This document shows, in pieces, positions 1 to 34,700 of a DNA stretch of 64,000 nt; the first letter of the stretch is position 1; every line of letters starts with the position of its first letter. This stretch comes from Fistularia commersonii. Lineage: Eukaryota; Chordata; Actinopteri; Syngnathiformes; Fistulariidae. Where the stretch lies: positions 16,866,179-16,930,178 of the forward strand of contig JBBMNZ010000002.1 of NCBI GenBank assembly GCA_037954325.1, in the 5' to 3' direction. The notes under the pieces are model-generated. The model was not told the DNA's origin, ran no database searches, and saw only the letters and a program-made list of their open reading frames with translations. A program made the position numbers and the translations under genes.

Positions 1-411
1 CCAAATAAAAAGGATATTTATATGAGATGGCATTTAGAATAATCCCTGCATTGTTTAAAAACTTTGTAATGAATGTCTTCATATGATTCAGCCTAGCAGC
101 TCTTGAGCGCAGAAAGTGTTTCTAGAGGAATGGATTAATCATACAGAATTGTATTTATTTGAAGCTGGAAATATTTATGTTTTGTTGTGTAAATTTTGGG
201 TTTTGTCAACCAAGTATTTTTCATTAATAAAATAACTTTAAAAGGACTTTCTAGCCTTTTTGATGTCACATATCACCTTTATCATCTCTTTTAATATCGT
301 CAGCCCTGCTCTATGTAAATGTGTGTAACCGCATTTGTTTGTACCCACAATCTGTGTATGTATATGCATATGCTCACTACTTCTGTGCATCTGTGTCTTC
401 TCTGTTTACAG
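1..411 (+). other. dlg5: dlg5 intron, upstream part
   Basis: AT-rich sequence ending in a pyrimidine-rich tract and an AG at 410-411 that serves the first visible exon. No coding similarity is seen, so the earlier dlg5 exons, including the initiator, lie outside the window. Confidence 0.75.
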
Positions 412-22054
<21,643 letters not shown>

Positions 22055-22514
22055 AGGAAACAGGGAGGCACTCCAGCAGCCTGCGGATTTCATCTCCATT
22101 CCCAAACACTAATTAACCCTTTCACACTAGACTATTAGGTACACTACAGTGAACTAATTATGTAAATTATTAATATTTTTTTATTTTGTCTTTGTTATGA
22201 TCTACTCTGTTGAAACTCCGGAGCGGGCAAATAGCACTGGATATCCACATTAATGTTCATTCAGTCTTCCCTGAGGATTTCTTTTGGTTTATTTGTAATG
22301 CTGCATTGTATGCGTCCGTTTACAGTCAAAAGACAAGTTTAACCATTGATGTTCACCTTTTGCTTGAATGTGTGCCCCTTCCCTGCATAAACCAACCTCA
22401 ACACTAATGAAGTTCAGCAACCCTTCCCCCCCACCCCCATTTACTGAAAGACATTGTGGTTTCTCTACAATTATGCACCAATTTGAAGATGACTGACAAA
22501 TAATTATGTGTATT

Positions 22515-22520
<6 letters not shown>

Positions 22521-22545
<25 letters not shown>
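22521..22545. repeat. short (TG)n tract
   Basis: About 12 TG units within the putative dlg5 3' UTR. Confidence 0.9.
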
Positions 22546-22625
22546 AGACTGAAAAAGAAAACATTGAGACTGTTGTTCAAAATTTTAATGAGAATTTTAG
22601 CAGATGAATTATGGTTGTTGGTTAG

Positions 22626-22631
22626 AATAAA
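22626..22631 (+). terminator. candidate dlg5 polyadenylation signal AATAAA
   Basis: First canonical AATAAA after the stop, about 570 bp downstream. AATAAA is common by chance in DNA this AT-rich, so the assignment is weak. Confidence 0.35.
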
Positions 22632-22650
22632 CTGTTATAAAATGTTATAG

Positions 22651-23193
22651 AAAAGGAATGCCAGGATCAATCTTCATGTTCCTAGTGGTGTTTCAACACA
22701 GACCTCTGAATTATGTAGCTGTGGTCTTACTGAACTTGACTGCCAGCAGTGACAACCATCAAAACTCAACACGTTGATGTTTGCTCTATGCATTGTGTTT
22801 CTACAGTAGCTGGGTTTGTGGACAGTTAATGGGCCTTTCGGAAGTGCCTTCGGAGACGACGCATGATCTAAAACTAGCCCCTATTTACTATGCCAGAGTG
22901 CTAAAGGATTTCAGTGTGAATCCAAGTTGTCTGCACATGACTAGTTGCATTAGGGGCTGATTTGGGATCAGTACAGTGGAAAGCGCATGACAATGGTGAG
23001 GTTTTGAGGGTAGGCTGATATGCCAGCCAACGGGTGAACTCCTCAGAATGCACTCCAGGGCTAGACAGACCACTGTGTAACTATCATTCTATCTCTAACA
23101 TGTATTTAACTACACCATAGAGTATAACATAATCAGTATACAGATACACCGGAGAACATATATATATATATATATATATACGCATATATATAC

Positions 23194-23251
<58 letters not shown>

Positions 23252-26200
23252 ATATATATTACTTGTATTTTCACTAGGTTAAATACCTAGGAACATTTGA
23301 CAGTCAAGTCATTGTTAGCAGGTATAAGCATGATTTATTTTGTTTGTTTGTTGTTTTTAGAATTTATTTTTTGTGGTTAGGTGTCGGTCATTGATGTTCT
23401 CATTTAAAGAGACTCTATGAAGCAAAATTTGCAGGGTAATATCTTAAAGGATTTTCCTTTGATCTGTTTAAATGTTAGTGACTTTTCATTGTTATTTAAT
23501 TGTATTTTTTATTCAGGAGGAGAAAAAAAATATTGATAAAGATATTCTGCCCTTCCTCAAACCATATCCTGTTTCTTATTGTGCCAAAATCCACTAAGGC
23601 AACTTTATCCTTATATTTCTGTTTTGCACTTGTTTAGCTGTGAACCTTAAACATGTAACTGTTCCTAGGTTTCCAGTAGACTATGAATAGGTACTATAAT
23701 TTCTACTGTAACTAATTAACATTGTTATTTTGTGTATCACATCAGTTCCTTACATTTCATTGAGGGCCTTTTATTCTGAATTATGAAAAAAGGATCACTT
23801 ATTTGAATTATTAAAAAGGGATCTATTATTGCACAGTTTTCAAAGTAAATTTGGTCCATAAGTTTGACTTTTGGGCTAAAAAAAAGTAAGGAGAAGCAAA
23901 ACTGAAACTTTACTATTTTTCTGAGTAGATAGCAAGAGTTCGTGAAATACAACATGAAATGGTTGTACTTTTAGAAAGAGTCTAGATGCCAGGTACTGAT
24001 GGAACCTTTTGTCAAAAAGGAATGTGATTTGTATGTCAACATTAACATGAGAATAAAACTCATTTTTCTGTATCACTAAATTGACTCCCGAGTCAGAATT
24101 CATTAGTCACTATTTTCTCTTTGCTATTTCCCTCTTTCCTGAAAGCCTTTTCAGATGTTGTAGGAGTAAATGTTACCTTTTTAACACATTTCCATCTTTC
24201 TGTATATGGGTATAAGATTTTTTTTTTTTTTTTTTTAGAAAAAGGTTTGAGTCAGACATTTCTGTTGTTGTCCTCCTGAAATATGTCCACATCCTTAAGA
24301 AATGTAATGTGGCAATTCAGCCATATGGTTCATATGTTTTGCAAACCGTTTTGTTGCAGCTTTTAGCCATTTAAAAAATGGCTGGAGTGCAGCAAATGGA
24401 ACAAGTAGTGACTGAGTAAGAGAATCAACTATGACGGAAACAGTGGCTTGGTCCCAGGTGCATCTGTGCTGTCTGCTCAATGCAACACCCTCTTTGACAT
24501 TTAGCTGGTTGGAAAATATCAGCATATCATCCAAACCAACATGACACCAAACCAATTTTTTTGTTTGTTAGCTTGTTTTTTCTTTGGTCAGATTTGGCTG
24601 TATTTCCCTTCTATATTCTATAATCTCATTGTCATGATGAAAATCGATGATACCTCTTTTGAATCAAATTATCAAATTAGGATTCAAAATACATATGAGC
24701 AAAGAGCAAAAGAGACTTCATCATGTTGGATGAGACAAGATCAAGCTCATTTTCTGCAGCTTTCTATTAGAGTTGTTTTTCATGCAATTGGACAGCCTTT
24801 AGCTCCGCCAGATCTCGTTGGTTGATTGGTTTCTCCTCCAGTTGCTCGTGGTTGTTTTTTTCCCCCAAGCACAGCAATCAGGGTCACAAGATCCTCTGGC
24901 CAATGATGTCTCAGTGAATGACTGTCAGTTGCCTGTCAGGTTCATTGGGGCAAGAAAGTACCCAGTGTCTCAACATCCACCATGCCCTCCATCTCAGCAG
25001 CATGCAACCAAGCACTGCCTCCAAATGAGCAAGCACGACACTAACCCCCCTCCCCGTTGACATGCTGCTCAAGGATGTATTTTCTTACTTCACATAACAG
25101 CCAAGTTCTGCTATACTCTGGCACATTTTTGATATCCTTCATTTAGCCTCTTTGCCTTTTTTAGAAAGTGGTAGTCACCAACCGTCCTCCTGGGCTTGGC
25201 TCAAACAGCTGGTGACAGCTCAACTGAACTTGAGAAGTCTTCAGTCTTGACAGCGAAGGATCATTGTAGTCCACCCTGGAAAGCACAGAATTCTCCTTGC
25301 TCCTGTCGAGCTGAGGAGGTGTGTTCCTCTCTTTCCACTCCCTTTTTCCCATCTCTCTGTTTGATGGGATGAATTTGTCCTGTCCGTCATGTCAATTTGA
25401 GCATTTTCAAATGGCCCGTGGGATTACCACCTGACTGCTCTCATTTTAATCTCCTCGTCTGTCAGCACTGAGACCCTCCAGCAAACGTTCTGCAGGAACT
25501 GCTTGTCCAACAGCTGTTCTTTGGTCGAGGATGATCAATTCATGCCCCTTCTGTTATGGCAGGCAAAACACCAGGGAGATTTAGTATGACATAATGTATG
25601 TAGCATGTGTTGCTGTTGCCCCTCGCTCTCTGTAACTTCTTTTGAAACCTTATTGTTGCTTTTTTTCATTAAATTGGATTGTATAACACACAAAGAATTG
25701 GTGACAATAAAAGAGATTTCTCTTGTTATCCTTTCATGGATATTGACCCCAACAATGATATGCTGTTGTATTGAACTTTGTGTCAAAACCCAATGTGAAT
25801 GCGTATTTCTCTCAATGAAAATACCTCTGTTGACAAAATATAACACTGAATAAATGTGGGCATTAAAAAAAACCCAATCATATTTTCTGATATTTTCAGA
25901 CAGATTTTATTATTATTTTTTTTCCATTTTTGAAATGCTTAAGTATGGTGGGTCCCTACTCCTTGATGAGCTTCACTGTGACGGTCCATCAGCGTTCCAG
26001 CAGAACACGTGCTGTTCATGTCTCATTCTAATGCCTTGTAATAGTCACTGTAGCTGCCAGCTGCCGAAAACACTGCTGCTATGCATCGGTAACACAAGAC
26101 ATAAATCCTGCCGTAGTTGTAAATCAATAACCTCTGACAGAAGAAAGTGTTTTGTGCAAGGATTATTCCCTACCAATAATGTGGACTGAACAGAAATCAA

Positions 26201-27239
26201 AAACAATATAGATTTTGCTGGCGCTCGTGTTTTCCGACACATTTTCACTGCGAGCCAGTAGAGAATAGCTTTTATGTTCACTTCAAACGCTTACTTAGAG
26301 AACTCTCAACTATGAGAGGGCCATAATTCACAGATTGTCTCGTCTTAATTGTTTTACAGCTTACCCCCCACCCCATGCTACTGGGCTCAAAGATTCTGTT
26401 ACAGCAGCTATATTTGTTGAAGTACTAATATTTCCAAGAAAATAAATTACCATATCCTGTATAATTGTCACATCTCATTCAGACTAGACCACTTTTCAAA
26501 TAGCCTATGCTACTCATAGAACACAGCAAAAACAAGCTCTGCAGCTGATAATGTGGTGCTATGAGTCATAAACAGAGAAGAACATTAATTGAAGGGACCC
26601 TAATCAAATAACTCCAGACTGAGGGCGGGAGTATGATTTAGAATTTATCGCAATATAATCTTCAAGAAGCCTGGAGCCTTCCGACACAGGTGGCTGTGCG
26701 CACTTGGCTGGTCCGGTGCCCGGGGGTCACAGGTTATTCGGGTATGGGGCAGAGACAGCTGTTTATTCATATCTTTTGGTGTAGCTTGCCACATGAGGAG
26801 TATCTGTGTTCAGCCATAAACTATCGTAAGTCATGCCTGACCGTCATCGCCAATCCACACCTGTTTGTGACCTAATATGAGAGCTCAGCTTGTGGAGCCT
26901 TTGTAAACACTGTGTGTGCCCATTCCTCAAAATTAAAAAAAAACAAACAAAAAAAAAACAAAACAGCAAACAAACAAAAAACAAAGCAGGGAGGCTCATC
27001 ATCCTTAATCATCCTTAATGAAAACCTACAACATGTGTCAGTGGAGCACCCCAGGGGAAGGAGAAGGAGGTGGGCTCACTGTGACGCCTATGGGCCCTGA
27101 TCCTTAAGTGATAGATGGAAGTCCCACTCGGATCCTGTTGCTATAATGCGTCACTGGCGTGAGATAGAGGCGCAGAGGCGCAAGAATAAGAAAAAAAATA
27201 TACCACGCTTGCTGTGTTGCTGCCCTCTGTCCATCTTTA
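22651..27239. other. dlg5-kcnma1 intergenic region
   Basis: AT-rich DNA with an AT dinucleotide tract and homopolymer runs (T run near 24219-24236, A-rich 26936-26984). Short open frames (for example 24295-24555 minus, 24818-25060 plus) show no recognisable domain. I support no gene here. Confidence 0.65.
23160..23247. repeat. (TA)n microsatellite
   Basis: About 88 bp of TA with two short interruptions (CGCA, CAGA) in the intergenic region. Confidence 0.95.
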
Positions 27240-27961
27240 TTCTTAGCGCGTCGCTCCGCCTTCCTACCTGTAAATCTGCCCGCTCTCCTCCGGAGCGGAT
27301 CTGACAGGCGCGCTCAGCTGGCCGCTCCGTGTCCGGGCTGCTTCGGGGGGGGGGAACCGAATGGAGGCAGCCACATCCACCGGGGCGCTCGTCCTTTTAC
27401 GCAGAATCGACGACGACGAAAACGCACAGGAGATTGTTCAGTGATTTTTTTTTTTTTTTGATTTTTGATTTTCGTATGACCGACTGGTTCGATTGAAAAG
27501 TGAAATCGATTCCCCTCCGACGGACGTCCGCCGATCGACAGGATATCTGAATGGAAGCGGGCTAAGGGGAAATCGCATTGCCGAGGACGGACTCTTGACA
27601 TTTCTCGCCGCGATTCGACGACACTTCAACGGCACCCCCACCCCTCCAACCTCCCCGGTCCCTGCCATGGCGTTCTCCGCGAAAGAGACAGGAACCTCTC
27701 GAAAAACGAGAAGCAACTGAGAAGACTCGTCGTCGCTTCGCCTCGGCGTTAGATGCCACTCTCCAAGGGCCACCGACCCCCGCTTTTTCGGTCAGGTTTG
27801 CGTGTGCACCGCGTCACGCTGTCACAAATAAACAGTTCATAGACTAAAATATACACATTAAAAAAAAAAAAGAAAAGACTCCATCGGGTCTGTGTGCGAA
27901 GAACGGCATTTTTTTTTTTTAGATTTATTTTTCATTTATTTATTTATTATTTTGAAGCAAT
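27240..27961 (+). promoter_or_regulatory. kcnma1: CpG-rich 5' region of kcnma1 (promoter / 5' UTR)
   Basis: From about 27,240 the composition changes sharply from AT-rich to GC- and CpG-rich (many CGACG, GCGC and CCGCG words) until about 27,830, followed by AT-rich sequence just before the first coding exon. This is what a vertebrate CpG-island promoter plus 5' UTR looks like. The transcription start cannot be placed; an A/T-rich block with a TATA-like word near 27,190-27,205 is only suggestive. Short ORFs inside, such as 27,361-27,444 (27 codons), would be upstream ORFs if transcribed. Confidence 0.6.
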
Positions 27962-28021
27962 ATGGCTGGTGAGTGGGGCTGGGGACGCTGGCGCAGGTTC
28001 TCCAAGGCTCCTAAATGCTAG
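27962..28021 (+). CDS. candidate 19-codon upstream ORF overlapping the kcnma1 start
   Basis: ATG at 27962 has a strong context (A at -3, G at +4). Its frame runs MAGEWGWGRWRRFSKAPKC and stops at 28019-28021, overlapping by 7 nt the first kcnma1 ATG (28015), whose own context is weak (T at -3, C at +4). If the mRNA includes this stretch it could reduce use of the first kcnma1 start. Caveat: a perfect GTGAGT donor-like word lies inside it at 27969. Confidence 0.4.
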   Translation: MAGEWGWGRWRRFSKAPKC

Positions 28022-28305
28022 CCGAGGCGGATGGCACGGTTCCCCATGGCAGCGACAGCTCTATGAGGACAAGCAATATCAATAATAACATCAATCCGGA
28101 CTCCTCGATCCTCATATCCAAGATGGAAGACGTTGTCATTCCCTTCTCGTCCGAGGTTCCCTGCGACAATAATGGACAGCGCATGTGGTGGGCATTCCTC
28201 GCCTCTTCCATGGTGACGTTTTTTGGGGGTCTCTTCATCATCCTGTTGTGGAGAACCCTCAAATACCTGTGGACTGTTTGCTGCCACTGCAACATTAAGA
28301 ACAAG
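28015..28305 (+). CDS. kcnma1: kcnma1 first coding exon, BK channel alpha subunit N-terminus and S0
   Basis: Encodes 97 codons, phase 0 at the donor GT 28306. An in-frame TAA directly precedes the ATG at 28015, so this is the most upstream possible start. Three in-frame ATGs occur (28015, 28063, 28123), resembling the alternative starts known for mammalian BK. Residues 57-79 (MWWAFLASSMVTFFGG and onward) are the S0 helix, almost identical to mammalian KCNMA1. They are followed by RTLKYLWTVCCHC; the CCxC cluster at 89, 90 and 92 corresponds to the palmitoylated S0-S1 loop cysteines. The exon ends NIKNK, where the mammalian first exon also ends. The large-conductance channel is gated by voltage and cytosolic calcium at the plasma membrane. 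Remaining exons lie beyond the window. Paralogue a or b not determined. Confidence 0.95.
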
Positions 28306-31299
28306 GTATGGCTGCTTGTAAATGGCACCCCTCCCACCCCCACACATGCACTCCAAACTTGATGTTTTTTTTTTTGTTATTCTGTGGTGGGACACCAGCC
28401 AGAGCTACAGGATCATTACTGGAGTGACAGACTAAAAAGTATCCTAAATATGCATTATTTATTCATCTTAAACACCTTTCAAGAATCAGGATGTCTGTTT
28501 GAAATGAGCGATTCCTTCCCAAATCATGTGTTTTGAATGGAGGTGTTCATTTTGCATTAGGGGCAGGCAGGTCCTTCATTTTCTCATCCATCTGCATGCA
28601 ACATTCATGCAAAAACTTCCTGGATAAAAGTAAAACATTTAAAAGGGGGCTTGTAAAAGCTGCACTTGCACCAGCGAGACTTAATGATGTCCACTGGGGG
28701 ACATACTCATTGACATCAAGGCTCATCCTGTCAACATCCCTGCAATATGAAGTCCCAGGAAACCTCATTCTCCTTAGTCACAGCTGCTCTTTCATCTCAT
28801 TTTTACACTCAGTTATGGTGAAGCGTGCGTGTGTGTGTGTGTGTGTTGACTGTATATTAAATGTCATTTTGGATAACCTGTCTCAGCTGCCAGGGGAATT
28901 AAGAGAGATTGTCCGTGAGTTTGTTTGCGAAGGCCTTCGTTAGGGATGAATCATGGCTGTTCACATGTGTTACAGTGCCTCTGTCGTACGTGACTCACAT
29001 TCTTCATGGGCTTAGTGTCCCCCTGAATGAGCTGGACAGTTGGAGGTTAATGTTTGCTGGGGGTGAGTTGAATACATCCCAGCGTTATAGCTATCATAAT
29101 AACTGTTTGGAGTGAGAAAATAAATAGGGTGTTCTGTAACTATCTCGGGCTATGGTGATATGCAACATTGACTGTGTGAAGGATTAATGGGTGATTCTTA
29201 CTTTTCCTCGATGTCTTTGGTTCTTGTCCATTTCAAGCGAACGAGTCGTGCTCTGTGTTCCTGTGGTGCACATGGTTCTCTCCTGCCTGTTTTTGTTCAG
29301 CATCAAGGCTGACGAGAGAGAAGAACAGCAAGAAAGATAGATTAGCGAGCAAAGTTGATGATAAACATAGCATAAATGGTAACCTCTAATGCCACAACAT
29401 GCAATAGTTAGCTTTTTTTTTTCTTATCTTTTACTTTGATGCCGTGAAGAGAGGAATGGGGGGGGGGCCTGAAGCAAAACAAAAACTTAAAGCTACGCAT
29501 ACAGGCTTGGAAATAACTTCAAGTCAAAGTGGATTTATAATGTAATATATATACAATGTATATATTGTATTATTGATATATGATACATTTTCTTTCTGAG
29601 CAGTAATTTATCGAAACAAACAAAGGTAGGCCGCCCTTACACAAGAAGGAAAAATAATGAAGTAAACACCAGTAGTGGAAAAACAGAAATTAAAAGGTAT
29701 ACCTATTTTCTCCCAGAAAATATTGTGTGATCCAGAAAGATTTTCTGTATATAGGTAGGTATCGAGTTACGTTGGCCGTGAGAAACATCGCTGTGAGTCA
29801 TGGTGCTGAAAAATATCAATATCGTGTCACTGCTGTGTGGAAAAGGAAAATATTTAATATTTTTTTTGACAATAAGTTTTAAATCACCTTATCAACATAT
29901 TATTTCAATTTCAGATTGAACCGTTGATTGATGGACTTAAGTTTAATCATTTAATTTCAGAATTTACATACTTTTGACTGTGCTTTTTTGACGGTCTTGC
30001 ATACATTTAATGTAAAAAAAAAATCTCAGGCATGTGTCCAATTTAAAAATAATTGGACATATCAATTTTATGAAATTTAAAACCAAATAAGATTTCCTGA
30101 TTGGATATTGTTTTTCATCCCACTCGTGGAATATCTCTCATGCTGAGCAGTTCTCATGTTCATTAATATACAGTATGATTCTGCTCAGTGTGTTGTGTGG
30201 GCTTTTATTTGTCTGTTAGACACCTGTCATGTTGTTATTCCTATGGCTCCTACTATAAGAAATGGAATCAAACCATGCCATCCTTCAAACTTTACATTGT
30301 CTCTAATAGATATTGATGAAAATAAAGAATGCAAAGTATCCTTGGCGTAGCTACCGATGAGTATCCTGTCGCTTGTAGAGCACGGCCACTGAAAGCATTT
30401 GTCTGTTCTAGCTCCTGTGTTGCCGTGTGGTGAAAGCAGAGCCATCTCTTTAGGTGACTTTGGTAGGTCTGACACTTGGCTGCAGAGGGAAAAGGCTTGT
30501 TAGGAGTATTAGGGTGGGGAAACTGGATCTGTTTTCAGCTGACTAGTGCGGCCAGTTAAGTTGGCATGTGTGAGAAACAGAACGCATAGCTGGTTTGGGG
30601 ACTGGCATTACTCAGAACCTGGAATTAGAAACAAGGAAACAGAGGTGGAAACTTCAAGAGAGAAATAGGAAGAAGTGGAAACACAGGGGTTGGGGAGGGG
30701 TGGCGTTGCACAACATCCAAATGTGTGTAGCAACTGACATGCAGCTCTGTTGTAATTATTTTATATGACGGTGTTCTCTATTTGGATTGCAAGGGAGTGA
30801 TTGTGGATACAGATAAAGGAATGAAGAGGGAGAAGAATTTCTTGACATTTGAGTCACAGGTTAAATAGACAGAGGCTATAACAAGGGGAATTGTAGCCTG
30901 TATTATCTGTATTGGAGAAAATAATTCAAAATTCATTAACCATCACATTCTGTATCTTTGAGTGAATGACGTTTCTGTCTTGTACCTCATGAAATTTGAA
31001 TAACTATGGCCGGCTTACCAGTACTTGGTCCCCTTCATGTGTTCTGCTTTCCAAAAATTAATCAAGTTGATGGAAAATTAAGAGTTATGCCCATCCACTG
31101 ATCAATTCGGGAAATACCAATACTTTTAAAAGATTAGCTGTCAATCACAAAGCAACGCCACAGCACAAGGGAAATTACCTTGAAATGGTCCCCTGTTGTA
31201 GCCCCCCTTGAGGCCAAGTTTAATAACGTGAAAATCCCCAAATGAGACAGACATTTGTTAGTAGTTCAGACATGGTTGATAATTTCATATTTCAAATCT
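28306..31299 (+). other. kcnma1: kcnma1 intron 1, first part
   Basis: AT-rich, with a short TG tract near 28,826-28,847, a G run at 29,457-29,467 and AT-rich stretches. No exon or recognisable element. Confidence 0.65.
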
Positions 31300-31770
31300 G
31301 ATTTTATAGTTCCCCAGAAATCAGTGCTTGGACAGCTGATGCTCTGATGTTAGAGTGGGCGCCCCTCCAATCAGAGGATTGGTGGCTCCTTCTCTGATCT
31401 TCCTGGCAGCATGGTGAAATGTCCTTGGGCAAGACGTACCTCCAGTTGCATGGTAGCTCTTCTGCCATTGGTGTGTTGAGTGTGTATGTAATCCAGTATA
31501 TAAGGGGTTTGAAAGAGTTATATAAGTAGAGATCATACAGTGGTTTTGCCATCACTAATTCAACTAAATAATTATTAATCCCTGTGGGGAAATTCATTCT
31601 CTGCAACTAACCCATCATGAATGAACCATGAGCAGTAGGCTGTTGTCAACTAGTGCCAGGGGAGCAGTGTCTTACTCGACAACACTTCAATGCATTATAA
31701 GCCGCGAATCAATCCAGGAATGTTCAGTTCCAAAGATGGTTGCTCTACCTCCTGTGCCACACTGCCCCCG
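31300..31770. mobile_element. SINE-like / dispersed repeat composite
   Basis: Contains phrases I recognise from common fish repeats: TGTCCTTGGGCAAGACGTAC near 31,422 followed by a GTGTGTTGAGTGTGTATGTA-type stretch; ATCCCTGTGGGGAAATTCAT near 31,580; and a tRNA-like GCTCTACCTCCTGTGCCACA near 31,742. The mixed orientation suggests more than one element. Exact family and boundaries not determined. Confidence 0.6.
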
Positions 31771-34700
31771 ATCAATGTCCCTGTAATTAAAACACTTGGA
31801 TTGACTGGTATTTCAGCTATATCTAATCGCGACACAACATCAGAAAGTTTGAGCGCACACAGCGTCTCTCCAGTGAGCGTTTATATCTGAGCTGCCATGC
31901 AAACTGAATATTCTACTCTGTTTTGCTGAAAGCAATGGATGGGGAGAGAGGGGTGTGTTTTGTTTATGAATCAGGAGGATACAGGCGCCATATCGTTGCT
32001 CAAACAGTTACTACAATCAGGAATGCTGTTTTGAATTGCAACTGTATAACGATTCCTACAGGAGGAAGCTGCATGTTGTGGAACCCTGCAGACAAACAGG
32101 CACTTGAAAAATTAAGAGAAAAAAAACTTCTTGCTAATATATTCAATTACTACGCCCCAGAATGTAAAGGGTTCTTTCTTGAATCTTGGTATACCCCTCA
32201 AATAAACAGGTATTTTTATTTTTATTTTTTTTTTTAGTAGTAATTTACTTTAAATGACAAAAAAAACAAACCACAACAAACCTGCCAAAGAAGCTTGTTG
32301 ATGACAGTTCCATCATAGAATACAGAGGATTTATGCACTTTATTTTGAATAACGTTCACAAACCTGCTTTGGAATTAATATGAAAAACAAAGTATATTCA
32401 CAAAATATACCTATATTCTAGGCTTGGTGACATTTAGGCATTAATTGTCTCATAGATGCTGAGGAATTTTAAGATCAACCATCCCTTCAGTCCAATCTGC
32501 CTTAAATCTAAAGCTCATATCTGAGCTGCGTTACCAAAATACCCTTTTTATGCTTCAACTCGAGACTTCTCACTTTCTAAACCTGGGGTTTCCTGCTGAG
32601 GGGGAGATACTATTGAAGATGTTAGCGCATATTGATGAGGAACAGAAATGGAAGCGCAACTACTCTGTGACATGGAAGTGGAAGAATCAACCACTATAGT
32701 GCGAAGCTTATTAGCATAGAATACTGCTCTATTTTCTTTTCCTATGGCCCTGCTGGATTTGTTAAATTCTGGAGCTGTTTTCTATGATGTGCTGTCTCAC
32801 TGCTGGATGGTTATCTAATGGTCTATACCACCTCCAGAGTTCTCGTATGACGCCTCTGTTGGCTGGGATGCGTGGGGAGGAGCAGCACGGAGGCTTCGCA
32901 TTTGTGGCACCGGTTATTTTTTTATTATTTTTTTTCCTGATATGAATGGCACCATCATCCTTCAGTGAAAACACGGGTCCACATCCTACTTACTTCAATG
33001 ATGAATGCAACTGGCAGGCGTACAATAATTTATCGGGAACATAACATGCCAAGACAAAAGTGAGCTGACATGGGAGGCACTGCATAAGATGTGGAATGTA
33101 TTTTTTATTTTAATGAATTATAATGCAATATAAATAATATATAAAAGGAATATAAAATATAAAAGGAAAATATGTTCAAGATAGTCATAGCAATTTTTGT
33201 TACTGTGGCTCCATTTAACCTGAATGGTTGTTTATGAAACTCATAGGTGGTTAATGAATAAACTTATCACTGCCAGCTATTGGCAGTAGTTTTAACCTAT
33301 TACTTTGGAGTGTGAAAGCAGCATGCATTCTAACAGTTACCATCATTTGCTTGGTAATTATGGTATATTATATCACAGTTCTCACACATTCTGAGAAACC
33401 TAAAAATTAGTGGAAAACTAAGCCTGTTATTGAAAACTGGTAAAATTACTAATATTTAAAATTATATTGAGAATTTGGGTAATCTGTTTTTAAAAGGTGG
33501 ATTTTCTTATTGAGGGCTAATTAATGTCCCATATCCTGTGCAAATCTTTCAAATTACACCAACACTTATTGATTCCCAGTGGTCAATCCATTATTTTCTA
33601 ATTCAATTTAAGCTCCACATAAACTGACCTATTTTTTTAGTGAGTCATTTTTTTATGCTTGGCTGATCTCATTTAAATTGTCATATTTCTATGAATCTTT
33701 TGGGTTGGGTACATTTGGGGATTCTCATCTTGGCTGCAGAAAAGCCTTATTAATATTCTTCACCTTTGCTGATGTTTTGCGAGACAAATCAACTTATCAG
33801 TCAATAAGAAAAGTAATTGGTAGCTTAATCAGTCAAGAGGTAATTGTAACTGGTAGCCCTACAAGTATTTTATTTTGTTTTAGAGGAAACCAATTGCCTT
33901 TTCATTTTAAGAGATGTGTCTTCACTGTTGTGTATTTCTATTAGCCTTTAATAGTTTTAATAGTTAATAGTTTTTTTTTTTAATATTCTTCATTAATCAC
34001 CTGTTTTAGAATAATTTACTGAAGAAATAATCAAATAAGAGGAAAAAATAAAGAATGACCTTCTCATGGCACTTCATTAGACAGGAACAATATGGTGTTT
34101 GGGCCAAATCCATGTCTGTTATACCTACCATATTGTTACTTAGAATGTTCTTGAAACACTCTGGGGAAAAAAACCCAACTTGAAATTGTGATTAAAAAAA
34201 CTGAGAATCATCAGAAAACTAATAAGTTAAGGTGATGCTTTTAAAACAAACTTTTCGGATGTATTATTTAATTTCCAGTGGCAGTGCCACCAGCACTTGG
34301 CTGCCCGGTTGTCCTCCACAAAAGCTTTGATGACAATTTAATCTTTTTGTGAAAAAGAGAATCTATGTCTATGAGAGTCTAAACTACTGTATGACTGACC
34401 CAACAGTGATTTCAAGGCTATTATGAAACCGTGGTTATATATTATCAGGAAAATAACCCAAACTGTCGATTGATTTCAAGCCATGAATGAAGGCTGGCTT
34501 GACTGCTGTATATTTTAAATTACATAGCATTAATGAGCTTGATAACCACACGCCTGTAGCAGGTTCTGTCGTCAGACAGGCGTACAAGCATTAAACACAC
34601 ATCTTGACACCTTGCAACAGTATAACAGCACTGCGCAGTTACCACACTTCTTCAACCTCCTTAATCCCCCCCCGTCACCCCTTTCAAGGTGCAACATGGA

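Larger units (their letters stand above)
22055..22650 (+). other. dlg5: probable dlg5 3' UTR
   Basis: AT-rich sequence directly after the dlg5 stop, with a short (TG)n at 22521-22545 and a polyadenylation hexamer at 22626. The real end is unknown; further AATAAA hexamers occur at 24052 and 25849. Confidence 0.55.

Noticed and set aside
24295..24555. 86-codon minus-strand open frame between dlg5 and kcnma1
   Set aside because: No recognisable domain, no evident promoter or splice signals; I cannot support it as a gene.
31923..32237. 104-codon plus-strand open frame in kcnma1 intron 1
   Set aside because: No domain, no splice or promoter context and no similarity I recognise; open frames of this size occur by chance over 36 kb.
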